NCBI GenBank assembly: GCA_028023455.1
Contig: JAQFVV010006197.1
Location: 15,867,254 to 15,931,253 of the forward strand
Reading direction: 5' to 3'
Length of the DNA: 64,000 nt
Source of the DNA: Epiperipatus broadwayi
Lineage: Eukaryota; Onychophora; Udeonychophora; Euonychophora; Peripatidae
Position numbers and translations under genes: made by a program
In this document: piece after piece, positions 48,688 to 58,937 of the stretch
Layout of the letters: each line of letters starts with the position of its first letter
How positions within the stretch are numbered: the stretch's first letter is position 1
Notes under the pieces: model-generated
What the model saw: the letters and a program-made list of their open reading frames with translations, nothing else
Databases searched by the model: none
What the model was told of the DNA's origin: nothing

Positions 48688-50847
48688 TGTAATGGGCACA
48701 TACGTATGTTGCATTGTTTTTTATTAGTAAACATTAAAAGAATAAAAGTTCGCAAATAAAAACTTCTTTTTTAAGAATTAAAAATTGAAAATTAAAAAAT
48801 CATCTTAAACTTGTATATATATAAAATTGCACAAATAAAAAAAAAAATTATTATTAAAATAAAACTTTATTAAAAATAAAAAAAATATTTTAAAAGCAAA
48901 AATTTAAAAAGATTTAGAGATAAAAATATATCTTTAATTTTGGAAAACACATTAAGTAATCAGAAAATGGAAATGATTATTTTAATTAGTCCAAGTGAAC
49001 AAGCCCTTGGGCATTTAAATGTAAAAGCAACGGTCAGATAGGAAAACAATAGAAACTAATAGCCAATGAAAGAAATCCCTCAAATCGGACCTCAACGAAA
49101 AGGTTTTCACCATCATGACGTAATGTTGAGTTAATCCACAAAATTATTATAAAAGGAAAGGTTTGAAAATAAAAGAATTAATTAGTTATTAGAAAAGAGT
49201 AGACAGGTATGTGTTAGTGCGGAGGTGAAGGAGAAGGGATTGAAAAGACGCACTCTTCAATCCCTTCAGTTCTGCTAAGAAAGAAAAATGAACTATCGTT
49301 TTCTACATTGAGGACCAGTTAAAGCAAAAACCTCCGGATGGATAAATAAATCGGCCTACAGAATATCAACCCCTTTAGGACGGCGTGGGAATTCATGTTC
49401 ATGGCAAGCAACGGATAAAGTTGGACGTTTTAAAAATCGTAAGAACTTTATATTCACTTGAAAAAATAAGAACTCTAAATTTTAAAACCTTTTAGTAAAT
49501 AATGCAATAGAATCCTATCTGACCAAACTAAATTCTTTATTAATAGTGTTATTTGATGTATTTTTTTATTTTATTTTAAATCATTATCCATTTATATTTT
49601 TTGTTCTTTAAGTTTTATTATGATTTCTGCTTTCCGATAAATTAAAATATATCAATGTTAAACTTAAGTCGGGCGTGAATGGCTGTATAGATTTGTAAAG
49701 TTATGTTAGGGGAGGGTAATCTTAGGTTATTTGTGTTGTTGTTGAATTGGGTCAATGGATTGGATATATTGGTGTAGTTAGTAGATGTAATGCAAGATTC
49801 GCTACGGGCAGAATCGCTAGTATACACCGCACACTTCCGTTTGCCTATGGAAGGCATTATAAGACGGAGAACGCAGTTCCTTTCTATGGAGTTTTTTTTT
49901 TATTGCTCTTCTTGTCAGATAGATGTAGTATTCCTATCTGACGAGAGGCAATTTCTTCTCTTAACTTTTTGTGCTGCCGTATTTCGTATTACATTGAATA
50001 CATCGATACATCAGATGGATTGATGCCAGTTTGACTGTGAACTTTTAGCCTAAGGTTAAATAGGGATAGAATGTTTTATTTTTCAAATGCAAATCTATGT
50101 AGTCTATTCATACTCGACACCAAATAAAAATGCATTAAATTTAAGTTGGGTATGGAAGTTGCATGGATTCGTTAATTATGTTTTTGGTTTTCATACTTGA
50201 TCAAAATATATAGACATTCGGTAAATACTGATACCTTACGGTGAGTATCTAAGATGTATTTATTTCGGATGTCTTTTAAGTTATTGGTGTCTTGCGGCAT
50301 CTTACGATGAATGCCAATGGGTCTCTTGTATTCCCTCTGCACTTGACGTATCAATGACTTTGTATTTTGATCAGTTATGTTTATTTTGAAATGTTTTTGA
50401 CCGTGGAATCTACGTAACCGATCTATACTCAACATTTTTAAACAAATCTGTGCAAACTAATAATAGTATAAAATTTAAAATGTAAATTAAAAATCTAAAA
50501 TAAAAGTAAAAATAATGTTAAAGTAAACATATTAAAATAATAATGTTAAATCTTATATATATATATGTGCGTAAATAAATTTTTGAATGTTAATTACTGG
50601 CAGTGGCTTATTTTATTTATTTTTTAATATTGAAATATAATTAGATAAGATATTATATTATTAAATCTCTGCTCCTCCCTGAGCTAGTGATATGGGCTAA
50701 CGACCGGTAACAAAATATATAAATAAAATAAAAAATTTTTTTTTTGACTTATGTATCTGCCTACTTTATAAATTTTTCTAGGTTCAAATGCCTAGATGGT
50801 GCCCTGTAGTGCAGATCACATTAAGTGTTATTCTCCAGATCGTTACA
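48688..50847 (-). mobile_element. complete LTR-like element (2,160 bp) with ATAG target duplication
   Basis: Read on the minus strand it starts TGTAACGATCTGGAG at 50847 and ends CCCATTACA at 48688. ATAG flanks it on both sides (48684-48687 and 50848-50851). TG...CA ends and a 4-bp duplication are the hallmarks of an integrase-inserted LTR. It matches the element at 59810-61736 and the partial copies at 1-1167 and 52287-52830. Blocks around 50450-50150 (CGGTCAAAAACAT..CAAAGTCAT) and 49960-49640 are shared but in a different order from 59810-61736. Short frames inside have no recognisable domain. Interpreted as a solo LTR of an LTR retrotransposon. Confidence 0.75.
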
Positions 50848-50994
50848 ATAGTAAAGACGAATTGCACTTAGGAAAACAAGAAAGTGACGGTTTAAGGAGT
50901 CTGATTTATAAAGAATATAGTTTGGGAAACTTATAAAGGGGGGGGGGGGTTAAATTGCAATATTATCAAAAAGAAGAAGAATGGACAAGATGTA
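50848..50994. other. short gap with a 12-G homopolymer
   Basis: G12 at 50938-50949 lies just ahead of the first recognisable part of the second LINE. It may be 5' UTR of that element. Confidence 0.4.
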
Positions 50995-52275
50995 AGAAAT
51001 AAACGAAGGGTAGTTGATTTAGATATAAATGTAGATGTGGAGAGGGAATGGGTCTGTAAAATTAATGATAAGCAATTTATTTATAAATGTAATGGAGAAG
51101 AAAAAATCAAAATAAAAAGAAGAAATTGTTAAAATTGGGTATTTGAATATGCAAGGTCGTAGGAGACCAGAAAAGTGGCTGGAATTAAACAAATCAATTA
51201 AAAATGAAGAGCTTGAGGTATTAGCAGTAGTGGAAACACATCTAAGAAGAACCTATTCTGGAAGACTTGGTATGGCAGGGTATAAATAGAAAAGAAAAAG
51301 GGGTGGTAGTATAGTTGTTATGTCAAAATTTTTTTTAAATATTGTTAATGTCATGAACATTTGTGGTTTGAGATAAGGTTAGGAAGTGCATATAGCTACT
51401 GAATGTAGTCAAATTATAATGAGTGAAACAATAGCATATATGAATGCCTACTTAAGGAAATACAGAGGTTTAAAGAAAAGGGAAAGAAAATAATGGTTAT
51501 AGGGATATGAATGAGCATATTGAAGAAATTGATGGTGTAGATAATAAGAATGGACAGCCTTTGAAGAAATTTTGTCAGAGAGTGAATTTGAGCATTTATC
51601 AAATATTTATGAGGGACAATACACATGGTCTAGAAATAATATATTCCACACAATAGATTATGTCTTAGTAGAGAAAGAGGGAATAAAATACAGAAAATTA
51701 AGGTGTTTGATAATGAAGAGGAAGTATATAATAGTGATCATAACTTCTTTATAATAGAAATCGTTAGTAATGTGATGGAGAATAGAAATAAAAGTAGAAA
51801 CAATAGTGAAAGAAGTGGATGGAAAGTGAATGATAAGAATAAGTTGGTAGAGTATAAAATACAAGTTGAAGAAACCACGGAAGAGTTGGTTGGGTATGAG
51901 TATAATGACTGGTGTTGTGAAATAGAAAAAGTGGCAAACAGGGTTTTAGGTGAGAATATTCAGAAGAATAAAAAAATAAAAAAATGAGATTTAGTAAAAG
52001 TGTAAAAGAGAAGAAAAAAAGCATGCAGAGAATATAAGTGTGCTACTAAGAGCAAAGAAAGTGGAAAAGAGATTAATATTAAATGGGAAAAGTACTTAGA
52101 AAAGAAGGAGTTGGTTAAAATAGATAATTATAGAGACAGTCAAATTGAATAATAAATTGTTGGAGGATATTAATAAAAATGGAAGAGATGGGAGTAAAAA
52201 ATTTTGGAATTACATTAAAAGGAGAAATGTAGGGGAGAGAGGTAGTATTACTAGATGATGAGGGAATAGTGTAGC
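50995..52275 (+). pseudogene. second LINE: N-terminal region, APE endonuclease and linker
   Basis: At about 51123 the frame reads EIVKIGYLNMQGRRRPEKW, then EELEVLAVVETHLRR, the start of an APE endonuclease with the catalytic ET pair. Further on come IMVIG.MNEHIEEIDG, then EGQYTWSRNNIFHTIDYVLV (51611-51670) and YNSDHNFFI, the terminal SDH motif. A basic linker follows, with NGRDGSKKFWNYIKRRN near 52178-52230. This endonuclease subtype (GYLN.QG, VVETHLR) differs from the RTE copy at 43.9 kb. Several frameshifts and stops. The sequence stops abruptly where an LTR fragment begins at 52287; the reverse transcriptase of the same type resumes at about 56340. Confidence 0.85.
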
Positions 52276-52286
52276 TCTAGAGAAGA

Positions 52287-52830
52287 ATTACCCTCCCCTA
52301 ATATAACTTTACAAATCTATACAGCCATTCACGCCCGACTTAAGTTTAACATTTATATAATTAATTTAACGAAAAAAAAAAATCATGATAAAACTTAAAG
52401 AACAAAAAATGAATAATATAAATGGAAATGATTTTAAATATATATATATAAAAAGGAAATACATCAAATAACATTATTAATAAATTAAATTGGTCAGATA
52501 GGATAATATTGCAATCATTTAAATATGGAAAGTTTTAATTTAATGTTCATTATTTATAAAGTTCTTACGGTTTAAAACAGTTCATCTTTATCCGTTGCTT
52601 GCCATGAACGTGAATTCCCACGCCGTCCTAAGATTGGTATTCTGTTGGCCGATTTATTTATCCATCTGGAGGTTTTTGCTTTAACTGGTCCTCAATGTAG
52701 AATAACGATAGTTCATTTCTCTTTCTTTCTTAGCAAAACTGAAGGGGTTGAATCGTGCGTCTCTTCAATCCCTTCTCCCGCACTAACACCTATCTGTCAC
52801 ATCGTAATAATCATAATCAATAAATGAAAC
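52287..52830 (+). mobile_element. internal fragment of the LTR-like family
   Basis: Begins TTACCCTCCCCTAATATAAC and ends CATCGTAATAATCATAATCA. It corresponds to about bases 127-640 of the window-start copy and to the reverse of about 49200-49720. It has neither terminus, so it was cut by deletion or rearrangement after insertion. Confidence 0.8.
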
Positions 52831-52866
52831 CAACCATAGGGGATGGGTAAAAAAAAACCTGTACCG

Positions 52867-53069
52867 GTCGGTTTCGTCTGTTCATATAACAAGATCTAGC
52901 ATCTAGGCAAAAGTACCTCGAGTCCAGTCATGCGCAAGATACATAAGTAAGGAACATTCATGAACTCTGCCCTATTTGCCTATTTTCCAGATCTACCAAC
53001 TTATGAGCAACAATTCCAATGATACTGATCTAATTTATTTCTACCCCGCCGGCATCACAAAGTCGTGAC
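52867..53069 (-). repeat. dispersed repeat F2, copy 3 (longest)
   Basis: Reverse complement of 15896-16070 and 40927-41050. It is the longest copy, starting with GATGCCGGCGGGG on the minus strand near 53050. It lies between an LTR fragment and an integrase frame, which suggests that F2 is non-coding sequence belonging to a Gypsy-type element. Confidence 0.75.
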
Positions 53070-53186
53070 ATAAAAAGACTCTTATTTGAACTTTATTCAT
53101 GTACAGGATTTTATGATTAGCGATTTTCGATCATCTAGTAAGTGGAACCTTTTTTATATAACATCAAATCCATTTCTATTCAATAA

Positions 53187-53714
53187 ATGAAACGAGTCAT
53201 GCGGGAGTTGGGTAGACTTTTCCGTACCTATTTGCCAACAAACCATAGGGGATGGGTTAAACAACTACCTCAGACACTGAATTATATTAACTGGTCGGTA
53301 AATGAATCCACTGGGTTTACTACCATGCGATTACACTTTGGAAAACACCCTCCAAAACTGTTTAAAACTAGTCTTTCAGGGAGCCAAGAGGGAGTCATCG
53401 ACTGGGATCACGATAAAACACAAGCTAAGGCCCAAATGCAACGAATGAGCACTAGGCGTAAAAAACAGAAGGGAAACCCTAAGTATACATTCCAAGTAGG
53501 GGACAAGGTCATGGTTAGGACACCCCATGTTAGTGATCCAGGGAAATTCAAATTTAAAAAATTTTGTAATCTCTATGAAGGCCCTTTTGAAATTGTAGAG
53601 TGTTGCAGGGATAATGCTTTCTGGGTGAGAACGGAACAAGGGATTAAGGGCACATATAATGCTCGGTCTTTGAAACCCTATGGGAAGGTAGCGATTAATT
53701 CAAAATTGACATAA
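53187..53714 (+). pseudogene. Ty3/Gypsy integrase, C-terminal part (175 codons)
   Basis: Integrase inserts LTR-retrotransposon cDNA into the genome. The frame starts inside the catalytic core (RVMRELGRLFRTYLP, typical of the region that carries the last catalytic Glu). It continues through WVKQLPQTLNYINWSVNEST and GFTTMRLHFGKHPPKLF, the STGF(T)P..L.FG motif. The C-terminal DNA-binding part follows: FQVGDKVMVRTPHVSD, KKFCNLYEGPFEI and NARSLKPYG, matching the GDLV..LYEGPY.I...HLKPY pattern. No DDE N-terminal half, protease or RT is found upstream; F2 and an LTR fragment are there instead. The ATG is internal. A second partial copy of CCATAGGGGATGGGT at 52835-52850 shows local rearrangement. It is the longest clean frame in the window, so it is relatively young. 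Confidence 0.9.
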
Positions 53715-54660
53715 CTTGCATGTTAAAATGCATAATATAAATGCTGAATTTAAAATGTAAGTAATTAAAGAAGATGTAAAAATAGTTAAGTAAGACCATT
53801 AAAAAAGAATGGTTTCCTTTTTAACAGTCTCATCGGGGACAGGGGTATTGTGCCAGTCCGTGTATAATGGCCATGCACAAAATGGCTGTTTGCTGAAGAT
53901 TCAGCACAGCTTACATGTATCACATGAAAATTATAATTTTAATACGATTTATTAAATTATAATTCAGAGGGGAAGTGGGAGGTACGGATATAGTACATAA
54001 ATAAATGGGTTTGGGCTATATTATATTCTTATTATACCCACAGTACAAGTGTATGCAGTGTATATATGTTTTAATAATTTATTCGACTAGCAAACCTGTC
54101 TAAAAAAAAAAAAAAGGGAAAATAAGTTGTAATATTTGTTTATGTGTAGAACAGTTTTTTTTTTTTGTTGTTGTATTTTACTACTTATAAATGTTCGAAC
54201 ACACATATATAGAAATGTATTTTTATTTTTTATTATTTTTCCTAAAAAAAGAAAAGAAAATTCTAAATAGTTAAAAATTTTTGCATTTATTGGAATTTAT
54301 CTTTTCTAATTGTTAGAATTAGAGGGTTTGAAATTAATTAATTAAATTTGTAAAAGGAAAAAACCTTTTTGCTAATTACAATCTACTTTCAACCGAAGAA
54401 AATGTTTTGTATAAAAGAATTTTCGGTTGATCGTGAATAAAGATAAAATAGATTTTATCTAAGAAAGGAATGTAAGCACAATGGGTGTCAAGTACTCAAT
54501 ATGGAAGCTTGCAAAAGTGTACTTTAATAAATAAAAAGGTAGAAGAATGTAGAAAGGTATAATTAAATTTATTATTAGCTGATGCAATAGCTCGTAGAGG
54601 GGGTATGACAATTGGACTATTTGGGCTATATGTGCTGCTTACTGGGGGCTTTGAATCAGT
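53715..54660. other. 3' region of the Gypsy-type element
   Basis: Follows the integrase stop. It contains TCATCGGGGACAGGGG at 53831-53846, then a purine-rich tract at 53966-53982. LTR sequence would be expected after the tract, but I cannot fix an LTR start or end. Confidence 0.4.
53966..53982 (+). other. candidate polypurine tract
   Basis: AGAGGGGAAGTGGGAGG, 17 purines in a row, about 250 bases downstream of the integrase stop. This is where the plus-strand primer of an LTR retrotransposon is expected. The following TACGGATATAG does not start with TG, so the assignment is tentative. Confidence 0.4.
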
Positions 54661-54668
54661 CGAGTACT

Positions 54669-54795
54669 AGCTTGCTAAAGCGTACGGACCAAGGAGATTA
54701 GTCTACTAAAGAGTGCGGACAAGTGGAGATTAGCCTGCTAAAGCGTGCGGATCAGTTAATGCTAGCTTGCCAAAGCATTCCAATGGCAAAGATTT
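54669..54795 (+). repeat. 32-bp tandem repeat, four units
   Basis: Units start at 54669, 54700, 54732 and 54764 with AG(C/T)(T/C)TGCTAAAG(C/A)GTGCGGA-like text. The first three are close; the fourth is degenerate. A single related AGCTTGCAAAAGTGTAC lies at about 54506. The unit is much more GC-rich than the surroundings and probably lies in the LTR or UTR of the Gypsy-type element. Confidence 0.85.
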
Positions 54796-55210
54796 AGAAA
54801 GTTAAATCTTGTCTCCCGCTAGTCTAAAAAAATGGAACAGTATAGATTTGTGAAAAACAATCCGACAGAGAGAAAGGAGAAAATGAACTGTGTCTGTTAA
54901 AATTATAATCACTTGGTTATTTCCCAGAAAAAGAATTTGAAAATTAGCATTTAGCAAGGATCGTTAAGTGGAGTTTGGAAAATGATCAACAACATGGATT
55001 CTCAATATGTTTAAATAGGAAAAAAAAAAAAACGAAAGACGAATCATAGTTGAAGAACTGCAATTTATTTAGGATCTACTTGCCCTAATCAGCCGTGTGC
55101 GATATACATATATACGGGAGAAGTATACTTACAGATCCGATAATTTGAAAGATGGCTCGATTATACGTTCCGGGTTATTATCCTACCATGGAGTAGACCT
55201 TCAGCCGTAG

Positions 55211-55388
55211 TACACCACCTGTTTGGCTATCAAGTCCGAAGATGCCTTAGAAGAAATAGCAGACCCTGATGACAAGAAAGACTCAAAGTATATCGGTGAA
55301 TGGAAGCCTTATCTGCCCTATGAAGTAGCCGTGTGGCCCAGGAAGTTCGAATTGAATACAAGAACAAGTTCAGAGGAGCGTGTATAGT
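55211..55388 (+). pseudogene. coding-like fragment, unidentified
   Basis: After a TAG at 55208 a frame of 58 codons reads YTTCLAIKSEDALEEIAD, then KYIGEWKPYLPYEVAVWPRK, and stops at 55388. Its balanced composition (many acidic, aromatic and Trp codons) and higher GC contrast with the surrounding AT-rich DNA. Just upstream a different frame gives MARLYVPGYYPTME (55153-55194) after TACTTACAG, so the stretch 55130-55390 may be a decayed exon or transposon gene. I recognise no domain. Position after a Gypsy integrase makes a transposon origin the simplest guess. Confidence 0.3.
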
Positions 55389-56280
55389 TGGTTATATATA
55401 TATATTTTTTATATATTTTATTATATTTTTTTTTTCTCTCTCATTTATGTTATTTGTAAATTTTTTTATGATATATATATATATATATATTATTGCATAC
55501 CTTGTTATATGGATTTATTACTCTAAAGTGGGAAGGAATATAGGGCACACCCATTGTGTAATCTTTTAGATATTGTTTTTTTTTTTCTTTTTTATATCTT
55601 GGGGTCATATGTATATGCATCGGTGGAGGGTAAATATAATTTAAATATTTTTTATATATATTGGACTTATATGTATGCATTAGTGGAGGATAAATATAAT
55701 AATCTGGGGATAATAAATATTCACGTTTGTAATTAAGATCGTTTATAAGTTTTTGACTTAGCTTTAAAATAATTATTAAGTTATTAGTACAGATATATAG
55801 TTTTTTTTTTAATCAAAATGCAAATCCACGTAGTTAACCTGAGATTTATAGAATATAAAGTGAGCTAGATAGGGATAACTTACCAGGGAGTTGGATTGTT
55901 TCTTTTATTTTAGTCCGAACGTCTCGAAATATTCATATTCGTTAATGACTAGTCACATTTTACACACTCTTTCGGGAAAAAAAAGGAATAAGTATAATCT
56001 TGAACGGGAGTGGCGCTAGAGACTGAAGGAAATATTCAGTACTCTTAAAGGTGTGTAAGGACACTTTAATTAGTCAACGTATAATTAATCGGCTAATGAA
56101 ACAATTTAACAAGGAAGGTCTGGATGGGCCTAATTTTAGGTTCAATCTACTTCCTCTAATAATTTCTTTGAGGTATTTACTCATATTTAATCAAAAATAT
56201 TTTAGAGAATTATTATCGATGTCCCATTCTGTAGCATACGTCACTTCATGCTCGGTGCGTATGAGAGTCTAACCATGCAA
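55389..56280. other. AT-rich DNA with (TA)n, no gene seen
   Basis: Several (TA)n tracts around 55391-55490 and a local repeated GGAGG(G/A)TAAATATAAT with TATATGTATGCAT-like text at about 55608 and 55668. Confidence 0.4.
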
Positions 56281-56339
56281 GACCACTACAGGGTCGTCGA
56301 ACCGGCACAGTATGTAATGGATATAGAAAAGATGTTAGA

Positions 56340-57435
56340 TGTGAAGGACAGTGATAGAAAACATGAAAGCATATAGTAATGGCAATATTAGGTTTACAGA
56401 AAATGAAATGAATGAGGCAAAGAAAGAAATTAAAAAAGTGGAAAGGCAAGAGGTTTAGATGGATGGGCAGCAGAGACCGTAATGAATTTAGGTTATAGGG
56501 TAAAAGTAAAACTATTATCACGTTTTAATAAGATGGCACAGAATAGAGTTTTTCCAGATAGATGGCGTAATATAAGAGTAAGACTACTATTTAAAGGAAA
56601 AGATCATAGAAAGTTATACAAATATAGACTGATAGTGGTAACACCAGTTCTATATAAAGTTTTCTCATATATGGTGGCTGGAAGAGTTGCAAAATGGATG
56701 GAAGAAAATAACATAGTGGGGGAAATGCAAGGAGGTTTTCGATCGGATAGGCGTATAGGAGATAGTTTATTTGTAATTACACAACTTATGGATATGAGTA
56801 GGAATGCAGGTAAACAGTTGTATATGAGTTTTATAGATATAGAGAAGGCATATAATAAACAGAAATAGATTATGGGTAAGTTTAACAAATTTGGGAATGG
56901 AAGCCTTAGTGGATATTATTAAGAAATTATATAAAAATAATTACTATACATATCAATTAGGAGATATAGACAATGAAAGTTAAAAATGGGATAGGACTAA
57001 GGCAAGGATGCCCTATGTTACCTATTTTGTTTTGCTCTATTTGAGTGAAATGGAGAGCAATAGAAAGACTAGAAGAGGGATAGAGATAGCATTAATAGGT
57101 GGCAAGGGAGTATATACTTTGTCGGGTTTTTTATTTGCAGATGATGTCTTTTTGTGCACAGAAAGAAGGGAAGATATGGAAGTTATGGCATGCTGTCAAC
57201 ATGCGCAAGGATGGGTAAAAAGATGGAGATTAAGTTTAATGAAAAAAAATCAAAAGTAATGATGATTAATACTGGGAAAAGAGAAGACAAAGAATTTTTA
57301 TTGGGGCATATAAAGTTAAGTGTGGTGAATAGATATAATTATATGGGAATCATTTTAAGTAATCAGAAAAATTGCTTGGATGAATGGGAGAAAAAATTGA
57401 TAAACGAAGCAATGAAAAGAAAGGGTAATTAAAGA
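56340..57435 (+). pseudogene. second LINE: reverse transcriptase domain, broken
   Basis: A stretch reading FTENEMNEAKKEIKKVE is followed, after a shift, by LDGWAAETVMNLG (the GLDG motif of non-LTR reverse transcriptases). The frame at 56482-56868 then gives FPDRWRNIRVRLLFKGKDH, YRLIVVTPVLYKVF, GEMQGGFRSDRRIGDSLF and LYMSFIDIEKAYNK with the first catalytic Asp. Beyond a break come GLRQGCP, SGFLFADDVFLC with the FADD pair (about 57122-57160) and GWVKRWRLS/KVMMINTG of the following motif. Domain style matches the endonuclease fragment ending at 52275, so both probably came from one insertion that was later split. It stops at about 57435, directly against a Penelope element. Confidence 0.85.
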
Positions 57436-57436
57436 T

Positions 57437-57898
57437 TTGCTTTTATTATTGGAAGATTCTATGTATTTTACTTATAAAGGTAATTTTTATAAAATTATGG
57501 AAAGGTGGATAATAGGTTATATTATTTCTCCTTTAGTATTTTCAGTTTATATTAATTATATGGAGGAGGAAATTATTATTAAAAAGAATTGTTTATATTT
57601 AAAGTTATTTGTTAGATATGTAGATGATTATTTATTTGTAGTTGAGAATGATAAATTAAAGAAATTTGTAAATGAGTTTAATTGCTTTGATCCTTCAATA
57701 AGATATGTGTTAGAAGATTTTGTTAAGTTAAACTTTTTAGATCTTTTGATGATTAGAAATGTAGAGACTAATTGTTTACTATGCAGTCATTTTGTTAAAA
57801 GTGGAGAATTAAGGTCTATAATTAAACCTGATAGCTATCAGTCTGTATCTCATAAAGTAGCTGCTTTAAGGAATTATTGTTATAGGGGAAAAAATTAA
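57437..57898 (+). pseudogene. Penelope-like element, reverse transcriptase C-terminal half
   Basis: Penelope-like elements encode a telomerase-related reverse transcriptase. The frame carries YFTYKGNFYKIMERWI and IISPLVFSVYINYMEEE, equivalent to the YF.F.G.FY...G..MG(S)PLSP...YM...E core. It also has LFVRYVDDYLFVVE, with the YVDD catalytic pair, and KLNFLDLLMIRN, the LNFLD(L) motif. Loss of the conserved GLAMGS residues (here RWIIGYI) and absence of the N-terminal half show it is 5'-truncated and degenerate, although the frame is open for 153 codons. The linker and nuclease follow in other frames. Confidence 0.88.
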
Positions 57899-58558
57899 AT
57901 AATTATAGAGGTGTAGCTTTGTTTCCGAAAGGTCAATTCTATAAAGATTATTTGAGTGTTGGTACTCTGATAAATTTGTTAAAAGTATTTTATTTAATAG
58001 TAATATTTGTAAGGATGTAAAGGATAAAGAAAAATATGATTTTATTTTTTTGCCATTTAAATTGTCTTCTTATAAAATTGTAGGTAGGAATAACAATTTT
58101 TTTGGAAATAAGAAAATTGTTTGGAAAAGGGGTATAACATTGAATGATTTATTAAATAATACAGATGCTTAATTTTAACAAGAGACCTCTCCAAATCATA
58201 ACGAAAGATTCAGCTTGGGAGGATTATTCCTGATGTAGTATATTTTATCTCTTGTTTTTGTAAGAAGGTCTACATAGGTCAGAGTAGTTTGGGTTTAAAT
58301 GAAAGAATAAAGGTTCATAAAAGTAGAGTTAGAAATAGATATCTTAGTTCTGCTTTGTATGTCCATGAAAAAGATTCAGGCCACACTATTAATTTTGATG
58401 GAGCTAAGGTTATCTTCTTTGAGAGAAATGAAATCAAAAGAAGAATTAAAGAGACTTGGTAATTGAAAAATTATTATTCTGAAGCAATTAATTTATTTAA
58501 GAGTTCTTTTAATATTAAGGGTGCATGGGAAGTAAATGGATTTGTGGGTAATGTTTAA
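57899..58558 (+). pseudogene. Penelope-like element, linker and GIY-YIG endonuclease
   Basis: After frame changes the nuclease starts near 58217 with RIIPDVVYFISCFCK. It continues KVYIGQSSLGLNERIKVH (the YIG motif followed by the catalytic Arg helix). It then reads SALYVHEKDSGHTINFDGAK, the ALxxH..(x)..H.IdF signature specific to Penelope nucleases, and EIKRRIKETW. It ends at a stop at about 58558 just before (TA)n. One in-frame stop after KETW and frameshifts in the linker make it non-functional. Together with 57437-57898 it forms one 3'-end insertion of about 1.1 kb. Confidence 0.85.
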
Positions 58559-58616
58559 TATATATATATATATGGTGTAGGTTTATGTTTAATATATATA
58601 TATATATGGTGTAGTT
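58556..58616 (+). repeat. duplicated (TA)n GGTGTAG unit
   Basis: GTTTAATATATATATATATA followed by TGGTGTAG occurs twice in tandem immediately after the Penelope stop codon. Confidence 0.8.
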
Positions 58617-58924
58617 TTAGTAGTTCTTTATACTTGAGAAGTCTGCTTGTAGCAATGAAACCTTTGGTTGTGTTTTATTATTATTTCTTAGCTGGTCTGG
58701 TTGAATTTTGGATAATTTTAATTATATATCGACTAGTTTAGCTTTATGCTTCAGGCTTCACCATCTATACTAAACTCCTGCAGGGCCCGCAATTCAGACC
58801 TCACCGTAGATATGTCATTCACCCACACACTGTACGCACAATGATCCAAGATATTAATAAAATTAAAAATATTTAGTAAAGTAAAACAGTAGGGTGCATG
58901 ATGCATATATATATATGAAGCAAT
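58617..58924. other. short intergenic stretch, nothing recognised
   Basis: A less AT-biased patch at 58745-58850 has no frame or known repeat. Confidence 0.35.
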
Positions 58925-58937
58925 AATTCTATTAATA

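Noticed and set aside
51764-52024. 86-codon minus-strand frame
   Set aside because: Antisense shadow of the second LINE's linker region.
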